Shown one piece after another: positions 45,616 to 54,093 of a stretch of 64,000 bases of DNA. The stretch covers positions 3,906,001-3,970,000 of the forward strand of contig NZ_FO704550.1 in the NCBI RefSeq assembly GCF_000968195.1, in the 5' to 3' direction. The stretch comes from Xenorhabdus doucetiae. GTDB lineage: Bacteria > Pseudomonadota > Gammaproteobacteria > Enterobacterales > Enterobacteriaceae. Position numbers and translations under genes: made by a program. The number at the start of each line of letters is the position of its first letter. Positions within the stretch are counted from its first letter, which is position 1. The notes under the pieces are model-generated. The model made no database searches. It was not told the DNA's origin and saw only the letters and a list, made by a program, of their open reading frames with translations.

Positions 45616-46112
45616 TCAATACAGGGTGTCCGGCAGTGTGAACTGGCTGAACAGCCCGCCGGCAAACGGGTTGTCGGATTCGTCCACGTAGACGCGGTAG
45701 GTCATGTCGCCGCCGTCCACGCTAAAGCGCACATCAAAGAAGCCCGGCTGGATGTCCGTCAGCGTGCCGCTGTTAATCAGCCGCAACTGCGCCCACGGGC
45801 CGCTGAAGCTGACCGCGCGCGGCGCCCGGTTGCTGTTGGCCGGCATCAGGGTCAGCTGGCTTTCGGTACCAGCGCGCATCGAGTTCGGCCAAATCAGGCG
45901 CGCCACGTTGCGCCGCCCGTGCGAGTAATCCACCAACTGGCCGTCGAGGTTGAGCAACGCCCGGCGTTTATTGCCGGTCAGGCTGACCGGTTCAATGGCA
46001 AACTGGGCGCCCAGCCCGTTTTGCGGGGTAAAGAAAGTGGTGCGGATGCGTTCCGCCACGGCCAGCTGTTTCATCACATCCGGGCGGAAGAAGCGGTCAA
46101 ACTCGCTCAGGG
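45616..46112 (-). pseudogene. tssM fragment (C-terminal end)
   Basis: Encodes LSEFDRFFRPDVMKQLAVAERI to the TssM C-terminus (LFSQFTLPDTLY). About 30 residues (GTLDSFYKQ...TLIRPD) are deleted in frame between near-identical CCGGGCGG/CCGGCCGG repeats. The 5' side runs in frame into the regulator scar (GIYCHVMPLSEF). Confidence 0.88.
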
Positions 46113-46180
46113 GCATGACATGGCAATAAATACCAAACACGTTCCCATTGTGAATAAAAATGAGGGTATTTTCGGCGAAA
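46112..46180 (-). pseudogene. T6SS regulator gene fragment (scar)
   Basis: Encodes FAEN...HNGNVFGIYCHVM. It differs from the other scars in its tssM break point and in several bases (AAAAATGAGGG for GATATGACACG). Confidence 0.72.
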
Positions 46181-46212
46181 AAACAATTTACGGAGTGAGT
46201 TAACACATTCCC

Positions 46213-46387
46213 TTGCAAATGGATGTATATCCAGTATTTATTTTGCGAGCGGCTTCGCAAAGGCAGTTATTGATGATGGAAAGTTGTGCAGGCAGGCGTA
46301 AAGTAGGCGGTGAAATCTGAACGCGGCTTTACCGTGTTTCCCGCACGATAAAACCGCTAACCGCAACAACTATTAAAGGTAGTTATT
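46213..46387 (+). promoter_or_regulatory. symE leader: candidate promoter, palindrome and two hairpins (copy F)
   Basis: TTGCAA (46213) and TATTTA (46235) with 16-bp spacing around TGGATGTATATCCA. Stem 46323-46357 has loop TTTCCCG, the most distinct. The ribosome-binding-site loop is TTAAAGG. Confidence 0.5.
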
Positions 46388-46726
46388 ATGGCTAACGCGC
46401 ATTCTAATGCAGAAACCTGCATTTACAAAATTTCCCAACCCGAACGATATCAGAAAGTCGTTTACCGCCCGAAAGGACCTAACCGCACCATTCCTGCCAT
46501 CAACTTAAGTGGCAACTGGCTTAGTGAAGCCGGATTTTCTGTCAATGATCCGTTAAAAATCAGGGTGATGCCGGGATGTTTGATTATCACCGCCCAAAAC
46601 TTACATACCCTGTGGCACTGCCTCAAAAGCATGAATCAAGGCGAGTGGGATGATATTGCCGTCGTCGATTGGTTGCGGCAATTTCCCGGTGAGTTGAAGA
46701 AAACACCACTGGGAAAACCCCGTTAA
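46388..46726 (+). CDS. symE: SymE-family toxin (copy F)
   Basis: 112 residues, intact, with the full conserved core (NLSGNWLSEAGFSVNDPLKI, GCLIITAQ). It is the copy closest to the intact T6SS operon. Small synonymous differences set it apart from the others. Confidence 0.85.
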   Translation: MANAHSNAETCIYKISQPERYQKVVYRPKGPNRTIPAINLSGNWLSEAGFSVNDPLKIRVMPGCLIITAQNLHTLWHCLKSMNQGEWDDIAVVDWLRQFPGELKKTPLGKPR

Positions 46727-46869
46727 TATTCTGTTTTATAATTAAAAAATAGAAAATCACCATAGACAACATGAACCGTTTCCTTGTCCTTCACGGCCAT
46801 TTTTTTATTTTGGGAAGCGGTTCGCATTTATGTCACGCTAACACGCTAAATAGCACAAGGAATGTATTT

Positions 46870-47220
46870 ATGGATCTTCATTTTTCATCTCATCTTGCTG
46901 AATTGCCGGAATGTGTGATCAGTGGCAACACGCTTAATCAAATTGGTTTTTCGGCCGATGCGCTGTTTCATATCACACAATTTGCCAACGGCTTGATGCT
47001 GTCACTGATTGAGCAAGGAACCGAACCGGATCTCGCCACGCTGTTCCACAATACTGAAAACCACCCTTATCAGGGGATCGATTGGGTACGCGAAAATGGT
47101 GAGCTTTATCTGGCGGGTGACTGGCTGACAGAAAGCGGCTTATTGGATCACCCCGTGACGCTGGAGACAGCCTATGGCTTGATTGTACTGCGTGCTGAAC
47201 TGCCGGTATTATTGGCCTGA
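46870..47220 (+). CDS. SymE-partner protein, double AbrB-like (copy f)
   Basis: 116 residues, VLLA-ending variant; both halves intact (one change: EQGTEPD for EPETEPD). AAGGA 9 nt before ATG. The leader matches that of copy b. Confidence 0.7.
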   Translation: MDLHFSSHLAELPECVISGNTLNQIGFSADALFHITQFANGLMLSLIEQGTEPDLATLFHNTENHPYQGIDWVRENGELYLAGDWLTESGLLDHPVTLETAYGLIVLRAELPVLLA

Positions 47221-47238
47221 ATCTCAAAAACAGAAATA

Positions 47239-47267
47239 AGCCGGAATACCGATGCGGGTTTCCGGTT
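47239..47267 (+). terminator. Hairpin after SymE-partner gene
   Basis: AGCCGGAATACCGATGCGGGTTTCCGGTT then ATTTCC. Confidence 0.55.
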
Positions 47268-47292
47268 ATTTCCCCGCGCTATTTCCAAATTG

Positions 47293-47658
47293 TTATTGAT
47301 TTTCTGCCTTTTGAATAAAATCTTTCAGCAAGCGAATAAATTCAAATAGGCAGCCTGTTTTTTGATTTTCAATAAATACACATTCACCATAGCCAGATGT
47401 ATTTGTATTAAAATTGAACCATTGAAATGTGACAGAGAAAAATCCCTTAGGCATTCTCTCTGGGTTATACATTTCGCCTTCATAACGGGCATCAAAATAA
47501 AAGCCCGTTTTCTTGTAATAACCGATAAGACGATCAAAAGAGTGATCTAATGCAATAAAAGCCTGATTTTCATCGGAATAATAAGGTCGGTCATAGGTTA
47601 AGATAAACCACCCCGGCTGGAATCTTATTTCAGGAAAATTTTGTTGTGAAAAAAACAT
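47293..47658 (-). CDS. Orphan immunity-like protein (copy 3)
   Basis: 121 residues, intact, near-identical to 31098. Convergent with the SymE-partner gene and not adjacent to any toxin tip. Its repeated linkage to the symE unit is either a hitch-hiking orphan immunity gene or part of that unit. Confidence 0.65.
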   Translation of the reverse strand: MFFSQQNFPEIRFQPGWFILTYDRPYYSDENQAFIALDHSFDRLIGYYKKTGFYFDARYEGEMYNPERMPKGFFSVTFQWFNFNTNTSGYGECVFIENQKTGCLFEFIRLLKDFIQKAENQ

Positions 47659-47780
47659 GTTATTCTCTCCTTTAGTTATTTTTTAAAAACTATACTCACG
47701 ACAGATTTAAAACCAGATATTCTGCCTAACCTCCTGAAAAATTACACTTGTGATTCAAATTCACCAATCACTAAAATAAA

Positions 47781-47813
47781 GAACAAACTTCATAGAACCA
47801 AATGAAGTTTGTT
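47781..47813 (-). terminator. Terminator of the PAAR-Rhs/immunity transcript
   Basis: AACAAACTTCAT and ATGAAGTTTGTT form a 12-bp perfect stem with an 8-base loop, 14 bp beyond the immunity gene stop. It is unlike the GCCGGAAGATC hairpin of the island cassettes. Confidence 0.75.
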
Positions 47814-47826
47814 CAAAAATTAAAAT

Positions 47827-48846
47827 TTATCTATCAATTAAACAATCACTTTCCTTTACTTTTTCTAAATATTCTTCTAAATTTAACCCATCAAAAGTAT
47901 CTTTCCATACACAGAAACCAATATCTATTGTTAATGATAATATTTCGGTGAAAATTTCCTCATCTTTACTTAGAAAATATTTTAATATTAATATTTCATC
48001 AGGCTTGTCCTTTAATACAAAAAATGAATAATTTCTGATAATGAGATGAGATACAAGTAGCTCATGAGAAGTTTGAGATTCTCGCACACAATCCTTAAGC
48101 ACATTAAAAATGCTCTCTTTATTATTTTGATAAATATCTACGAAATAATTTCCATCAATGTATTTTTTGTTAACATCATCAAAATCATAAGCACCATCTC
48201 TTCCCAATATAAAATCAATACACTCATGTAACATTGGATTTATAGAATCCAATATATTAAGAAGAGATTCTGGCAATGAAAATATTTTAATTATATCACA
48301 TAACCTATCAATTAAATCATGGAATTGATAAACAATTCCACTTTCTGCTGCAAATATTAATTCGCCATTTTTTACAGTAACTTTATTATATGCATAATCT
48401 CCAACCCACATTTCAGAAAATAATTTTCTAATAAAAAAAGTGCGTATATCATCACTTACTTGATAACATGACACATGGTACTGATAATGAATTTTTGCCA
48501 GTTCCTTCCTATAATAATGTTTGTTAATATCAAAAACACAAAACATCTTATTGATTAACAGGTTTATCCCTAAGTAGTCTATATGAGAAAAACCAGGTAT
48601 TTCTTTATATTCTTTAAGCTCACTAGGAATAAAATTCCAATATTCATCAGGAACATATCCATCAAAAAAATAATCCCAAGAACCTACCTGAATGTATTCT
48701 CCTTCCCATTTATTTTTAAAGAATAAAATCTTATTTTCTTTCAAGTAAGAATCATAAGTTCTATAACATAAAATGGGGTTATTTAAAGGAGGAATGCTCT
48801 TATTAAGAAAAGCATCTATTTTATATTTGTAAATTGCCAACAGCAT
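47827..48846 (-). CDS. Probable immunity protein for the PAAR-Rhs toxin
   Basis: 339 residues, very AT-rich, helical, no signal peptide; no family recognised. It starts 2 bp after the stop of the PAAR-Rhs gene and is followed by a terminator. It is large for an immunity protein, so another cargo role is possible. Confidence 0.65.
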   Translation of the reverse strand: MLLAIYKYKIDAFLNKSIPPLNNPILCYRTYDSYLKENKILFFKNKWEGEYIQVGSWDYFFDGYVPDEYWNFIPSELKEYKEIPGFSHIDYLGINLLINKMFCVFDINKHYYRKELAKIHYQYHVSCYQVSDDIRTFFIRKLFSEMWVGDYAYNKVTVKNGELIFAAESGIVYQFHDLIDRLCDIIKIFSLPESLLNILDSINPMLHECIDFILGRDGAYDFDDVNKKYIDGNYFVDIYQNNKESIFNVLKDCVRESQTSHELLVSHLIIRNYSFFVLKDKPDEILILKYFLSKDEEIFTEILSLTIDIGFCVWKDTFDGLNLEEYLEKVKESDCLIDR

Positions 48847-48848
48847 GA

Positions 48849-51800
48849 TTACCTACCTTTTTTACCTTTACATTCAATGTCTAATATTGGTTTTGATTTA
48901 CTAAATTTATCTGTAGTTCCTATCCTTGTTTCATATTGAGCACCGATAATTTCTTTATTAAATTCCTTTAATACATTTACACCAATCCCACGGGCCCCTG
49001 TTTCATTCTTTTTATAAAACACCTTATCCGGTGCTCCTGATTCCCCTCCATAGAACCGTTCCATATCTATCCCGATCTCTTTACCCAGCATCCTATACCC
49101 TGTTTCCGTTACAGTATATGTCACTCTATGCGTATTCTTATTACCCGCAGGGTTAATCGGTCCTGTTTTCATTTGCTCAGCTGGGATATTGATCCAACGG
49201 GCACCATTGCCACCATTCTTATTTAATACAATCTTTCCTCCCGCTTTTTGGACTGCCTCTAATTCTTCGGTATTCATATACCTTACAACTTCATACGTCG
49301 GCTCTTTTCCTTTTGAAGCTGTTCTTTTCGGGTCATCTTTCGGTTTCTTTTTCGCCAGCCCCAGCGGATCAATTTCCCCCGTCGGATTAGGCACATAGCC
49401 GTAGGTATTTTCCCCTCCCTGAATCCCAATGGGATCGGGCGTCAGATAACACCCCGCGATCGGCGAATAATACCTGAACCGATTATAGACAAGCCCGCTT
49501 TCCTCATCCAGCCACTGGCCGGCGAATTTCAATCCCGGATCAAACTGGGCATTTTCACCCCCGCTCCCTAACCGCAAGCCATACAGTGAATAAGCGGGCT
49601 GACGCCAGACACGATGACCTGCTGGGTCAAATAAAGCTAACGGTTCACCCGTCGGTGCGCAGACGGCATACTGCGTCTGAATATTCCCTGCCAGCAGTTC
49701 ACTGCGGTTTTCCGGATTGGGCGTAAAAAATTGTACCTGCTGCGCCAGTAACTGCCAGCCGTCAAACACCAGATGGCGAATGCTGTACAGACGGTCGTGG
49801 CGGTATTCCCGGATTTCGGCCGGGGTACTGCCATCCCACAAGTAGGTGGTTCGCATGCCCGTCTGCGCGCACGCTTTTTCAATCCGCCGCCCAAACGCAT
49901 CGTAGCGGTAGACCCACTGCTGACTACCCGGTGTCAGCACATTGACAAGCTGGTTCTGGCTGTTCCAGCGGAACTTGGTCAATTGCGGGCGATGGCCTTC
50001 CTGCCACAACTGCATCGCGGTCATCCGGCCCGCCTCATCATACTCAAACAGGTGCTGACCGAGGCGTCTTAACCGGTGCCCTTTCTGATAGAGCCATTCC
50101 CCGTCAATGTCATTGAGGCCGTCAAAGCGGCGGGACGGGTAGCCGGAGGCATCGTACTGGTAGTGCTCCCGCAAGCGTTCACCGTCACTGACGGAAATGA
50201 CCTGACCATTGCCGTTGACCACATAACGCAGCCACTGCCGCTCATCATTCGCCGCCACCAGATTGAGCGCCGCATCATAGCGGTATTCCCGGTCCAGTCC
50301 GGCCAGCGTCGGCTGCGGGATATCTGCCACTTCATGTGCCTCAAAAATTTCCGTATTACGTCCGGCACGCTGGGCGATCAACTGCCCCATCAGGGAATGC
50401 TGCTGCCGCAGGATAAAGCCCTTATCAGACTGACGGTGCCATTCCTGCCCTTCAGCATCACGGGCCATAGTCAGGCAATCCTCTCCACCGAGGATCAGCA
50501 CGTTGACTTCACCCGCTTTATTAACGGCCGTCTGCATTTGCCATTGCCGTCCTTCGGTAAGGACTGCCCGGCTGACGCTCACGTTATCCGGGTATTCACG
50601 GCGGATTTCCCCGTTCTGCTGGATTTCCCTGACAAGACGATCCTGTTCATCATATTCGTACATGATGGGAGCACTGTCAGGGGCTGCCACTTCCAGCAGA
50701 TGGCCCAGTTCATCATAGCGATAGGTCGTGGTGCCTTCCGGTGTGTGCATTGCCGTCATTCGCTGTGCCGCGTCATATTCAAAACGGGTCACCTGACCTA
50801 ACGCATCCCGCATTTCAATACAGTTGCTGTTGCCATCATACGCATAATACCACTGCGTACCCGCATAGTCAGTTTCGGTGATCACCCGGCCGTCCGCATC
50901 CCGTGTATAGCGGTAGCTTTCCCCCTGCGGGTTAATCACCTCCTGCAATTGCAGGAAGTCAGGGTCATAGTAGTATTGCCAGCGATGGCCTTCCCCATCC
51001 ACCCGCGCCACTGGCAGATCAAACGGCCCGTATTCGATCTGCCATTGCACACCGCGGCCGTCTGTCCATTCGGTCAGGTTACCCTGGCGGTCATGGCGAA
51101 AACGTTCAAGGCTGTTATTGGGTCGATCACTTAAGACTACGTTATGATAGCGGTCATATTCCCAACGCCACCGTGCGCCTCCCACCGTCGTCAACTGCTG
51201 TACACGATCCTGATTGTCATATCCCCATTGCAGACTGCGGTTATCTTCATCAAACAGAGCCGTTAATCGGTGATGGCTGTCATATTCCAGTGTCCGCTTG
51301 CTGCCATCGCTCTCTTCCACCGTCGTCACTAATCCAAATTCATTGCGGGTCAGAGTGGTTTTATCCCCATTGGGAGCAATAAAACACTCAGGCACCCCGT
51401 TATCATCGTACTGTTGCACCCAGCAACGGCCGCGCGGATCGGTTACGCTGATAAGGCGATCCCGGTCGTCATAGTCGTAACGCCATGTCATTCCCATGGC
51501 ATTGGTAAACGCCGTAACCAGACCGGTATCAGCTAGGTAATCCAATGTGACAACATGGCCTTCCGGTGAAATTTCCCGACACAAATTACCCCATTCATCG
51601 TATTCATAGTGCGCAATCCGGCCACAGGGGGTTTCCAGTTGTGTCACCTGTTGCTGGTCATTGTGATACCACGTGGTGGTATGGCCTTGTGGATTACTCG
51701 CACGAGTCATCCCCGGTGCATAGTCAAAGTGGACAGGATAATATCCTCCACTGCCGACACTGTCGGTACAGCGCCCTTGATTATCATAAAAATAATCCAC

Positions 51801-53531
51801 GGCGGTCTGATCGCCGTCTGACCAGCGGCTAATCAGCCCCTGCGCGTTATAGTCATAGAACAAGTGGAAATGCTGGCGGCTGTCTGCCTCAGCCAACCAG
51901 CCGTTGTCGTGATAACGGTAATGTGTCATCACTTCATTCAGATCACTGTCAGTACGGCGGATTTCTTCCAGCAACCCGTCCCCGCGGTACAGTAAGACTA
52001 ACTCCGGACCATCACTGTGCGTAATCTTGACCAGTTGGTGTTGTTCACTGTAATGAAAATGCATGGTGTTGCCGTAGGGGTCAGACAATGCCCCCAATTG
52101 CCATTGCAGGCTGCCATCCGCTGTCGGTACGGCGACACTAAAATGCTGGCTGACCGGATTGTTACGCTCATGCAGGATATACCCTGTTTCAGCCCGGCTC
52201 AGGGTAAATTCGGGGTGCTCCGGGTTCATGCTGCTTTGGTCGGACGGCGTCAGGATAAAGTAAAGTGAAGCCCCTTCGGTGGTGCGAACTTCTATCCGGT
52301 CACCCATCACCATGGCACGGCCTGAAAAGGTATCGGTCCAGTTTTCGCCCAATAATCCCCGTTCCCCCGGTGACCAGCTGCGCATAAACGTCAGGGGTAT
52401 CGTTTGTCCCAGCTCAATCTCGGTATGCTGTGCAAACAAGGCACCCGTAGTGACATCAATAGGATCACCCTTGAAAAAACGTTTGGCTGCTTCCCAGTAA
52501 CGTTTAGCGCCTTTTGTTTCATGAAAGGTTCGCTTGGCACAATTGGTTCTGTGAGATAAATTACCCTTGACTTTAGATTTAGCCTTAGCAGCCCCAATCT
52601 TAGCCCCGTTCAGCACCTTCTGGCTGCCGGCCCTGACGTTGGCAGCCGCTTTCTTCGTCCCCGTCCGGGCCCCTGCCACGGCTTTCTTGGCCGCCGCTTT
52701 CGGGTTTTTTATCACGCTTTTGGCAACCTGTTTGGCTTTCTGCGCCCCCAGTCTGGCACCGGCCACGATGCCCCGGGTATCCCTGACCATTGCCCTGAAT
52801 TCTTTGCGGGCGGTCCGGGTCAGGACTTTCCGTCCTTTTGAGGTGAACAGTTTACCCGCCATTTTCAACCCACCGCGCGTCGGCGGGACAAGATATTCCA
52901 CGGCCACCAGCAACGCCCGCTCCAGCGGAGAAAATTCTTCTTCTACATCCAGATAAGGATACTGGCCGGAGCCAATAAAGACCGTGCCCGCCCCGCCCTT
53001 GATTGCCGCGCCACACACCAGTTTGTCATCGACCCGGGCGGCAGGCTGGCCGTTAATAAACACGGTTTCACTGCCCTGCGCGATTAATGGCGGGGAGGAG
53101 GGGTGCTTGCCACACTTCGCCATGTCCACCGTCGCCCGGGCCGCCGGTTTGCCCTCAATCAAGACATTGGGTGAACCGCTGTCCAGCATCCCATCCGGCG
53201 AGCAGCAACTGTTTATCATGTTCGTCACTGCCGAACTGGCTTTGCTGATCACGTCCCCCAGGGCAAACGTGCCGGCGGTGCCGAGGGCGGCGACCAATAA
53301 TGTCGCCCCCAATCCCCCGGTGCCGGCCACCAGCAAGGCCGCCGCACCAAAAACCGCCGCCGATATCAATGCCCCGGTGACCACCCCCGCCAGCGCGGCC
53401 AAGAAACTGCTGTGCTGGATAGGATCGTCCTTGCGGGCGGCTGCGGGGCCTTTCGGCCCCGGGTTCCGTTTGCCCGCGTGGGTCGCGCCCACCCGCGCGG
53501 TTCGCGTAATAATATCATCCATCAATCCCAT
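48849..53531 (-). CDS. PAAR-Rhs toxin with N-terminal membrane region, EagR-dependent
   Basis: 1560 residues. A short PAAR-associated N-terminus is followed by hydrophobic helices (~43-95), the kind bound by EagR chaperones and inserted in the recipient inner membrane. Next come a PAAR domain (~115-190, with SPNVLIEGKPAARATVDMAKCGKH and KLVCGAAIKGG), a basic alanine/lysine-rich linker, then the Rhs core from PIDVTTGALF to EIDPLGL. The ~170-residue tip begins TYEVVRYMNTEELEAVQKAGGK...ARWINIP. It may belong to an ADP-ribosyltransferase-like group of Rhs tips, but this is a weak guess. Start follows AGGAGGT. Confidence 0.9.
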   Translation of the reverse strand: MGLMDDIITRTARVGATHAGKRNPGPKGPAAARKDDPIQHSSFLAALAGVVTGALISAAVFGAAALLVAGTGGLGATLLVAALGTAGTFALGDVISKASSAVTNMINSCCSPDGMLDSGSPNVLIEGKPAARATVDMAKCGKHPSSPPLIAQGSETVFINGQPAARVDDKLVCGAAIKGGAGTVFIGSGQYPYLDVEEEFSPLERALLVAVEYLVPPTRGGLKMAGKLFTSKGRKVLTRTARKEFRAMVRDTRGIVAGARLGAQKAKQVAKSVIKNPKAAAKKAVAGARTGTKKAAANVRAGSQKVLNGAKIGAAKAKSKVKGNLSHRTNCAKRTFHETKGAKRYWEAAKRFFKGDPIDVTTGALFAQHTEIELGQTIPLTFMRSWSPGERGLLGENWTDTFSGRAMVMGDRIEVRTTEGASLYFILTPSDQSSMNPEHPEFTLSRAETGYILHERNNPVSQHFSVAVPTADGSLQWQLGALSDPYGNTMHFHYSEQHQLVKITHSDGPELVLLYRGDGLLEEIRRTDSDLNEVMTHYRYHDNGWLAEADSRQHFHLFYDYNAQGLISRWSDGDQTAVDYFYDNQGRCTDSVGSGGYYPVHFDYAPGMTRASNPQGHTTTWYHNDQQQVTQLETPCGRIAHYEYDEWGNLCREISPEGHVVTLDYLADTGLVTAFTNAMGMTWRYDYDDRDRLISVTDPRGRCWVQQYDDNGVPECFIAPNGDKTTLTRNEFGLVTTVEESDGSKRTLEYDSHHRLTALFDEDNRSLQWGYDNQDRVQQLTTVGGARWRWEYDRYHNVVLSDRPNNSLERFRHDRQGNLTEWTDGRGVQWQIEYGPFDLPVARVDGEGHRWQYYYDPDFLQLQEVINPQGESYRYTRDADGRVITETDYAGTQWYYAYDGNSNCIEMRDALGQVTRFEYDAAQRMTAMHTPEGTTTYRYDELGHLLEVAAPDSAPIMYEYDEQDRLVREIQQNGEIRREYPDNVSVSRAVLTEGRQWQMQTAVNKAGEVNVLILGGEDCLTMARDAEGQEWHRQSDKGFILRQQHSLMGQLIAQRAGRNTEIFEAHEVADIPQPTLAGLDREYRYDAALNLVAANDERQWLRYVVNGNGQVISVSDGERLREHYQYDASGYPSRRFDGLNDIDGEWLYQKGHRLRRLGQHLFEYDEAGRMTAMQLWQEGHRPQLTKFRWNSQNQLVNVLTPGSQQWVYRYDAFGRRIEKACAQTGMRTTYLWDGSTPAEIREYRHDRLYSIRHLVFDGWQLLAQQVQFFTPNPENRSELLAGNIQTQYAVCAPTGEPLALFDPAGHRVWRQPAYSLYGLRLGSGGENAQFDPGLKFAGQWLDEESGLVYNRFRYYSPIAGCYLTPDPIGIQGGENTYGYVPNPTGEIDPLGLAKKKPKDDPKRTASKGKEPTYEVVRYMNTEELEAVQKAGGKIVLNKNGGNGARWINIPAEQMKTGPINPAGNKNTHRVTYTVTETGYRMLGKEIGIDMERFYGGESGAPDKVFYKKNETGARGIGVNVLKEFNKEIIGAQYETRIGTTDKFSKSKPILDIECKGKKGR

Positions 53532-53544
53532 GACTGACCTCCTG

Positions 53545-53964
53545 TCAGGCAGCCTGGAAGCTGGTCACCACACCCAGCAACGCAGTGCGCTGTCCTTCAT
53601 TAAACGGCTGCGGTGACGTCAGGTTAAAGACCAGTAATTGACTGCCCCGGACCTGCAACACCACCGTCTGGTGCATTTCCCCTTCCGGGCTTTGCCACTG
53701 GTAATCCAGCCGCCACGCGGGCTCACCACTCAGTTCAATTTGCAGCCGTTGATGTTCCTGATACCCCGGCAGGTGGGTCGCAAATTGCGTCAGGGTTTGT
53801 TCATAGTAGGCAGCGGGATCCGTGCCCAGAGGAACCGGGGTGCGGTTTATCACCAGATTGACCCCGCTGTCATCCGGCAGGACAAAAACCTGCATGGATT
53901 CATCGCGCCAGCCGGCGGGGATATTCAGGGTGCCTTCGTTCATCCGGTAAGGGTGTGCGCTCAT
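53545..53964 (-). CDS. DcrB/DUF1795-family EagR-type effector chaperone
   Basis: 139 residues with the family pattern YRMNEGTLNIPAGWRDESMQVF, LVINRTPVP and RGSQLLVFNLTSP. EagR proteins bind the membrane helices of PAAR-Rhs effectors before secretion. It lies between vgrG and the PAAR-Rhs gene, whose N-terminus has such helices. Start at 53964 follows AAGGA; an in-frame ATG six codons upstream is less likely. Confidence 0.9.
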   Translation of the reverse strand: MSAHPYRMNEGTLNIPAGWRDESMQVFVLPDDSGVNLVINRTPVPLGTDPAAYYEQTLTQFATHLPGYQEHQRLQIELSGEPAWRLDYQWQSPEGEMHQTVVLQVRGSQLLVFNLTSPQPFNEGQRTALLGVVTSFQAA

Positions 53965-54093
53965 GGTTTTTTCCTTTTTCACTCTTTCATCTTTTCAATC
54001 GGTTTGTCTGTTCAGCCAGCGCTCACTGGCTGAGGCGTTCCGTTCTGTTATCGGCATTGTCACGATAAACAGGCTATTTTAATTTCCAGCCAC

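Noticed and set aside
5700..47700. Island mobilised by an insertion sequence or phage
   Set aside because: No transposase, integrase or att-like repeat was recognised; only one MITE-like element is visible, so recombination between repeats explains the structure better.
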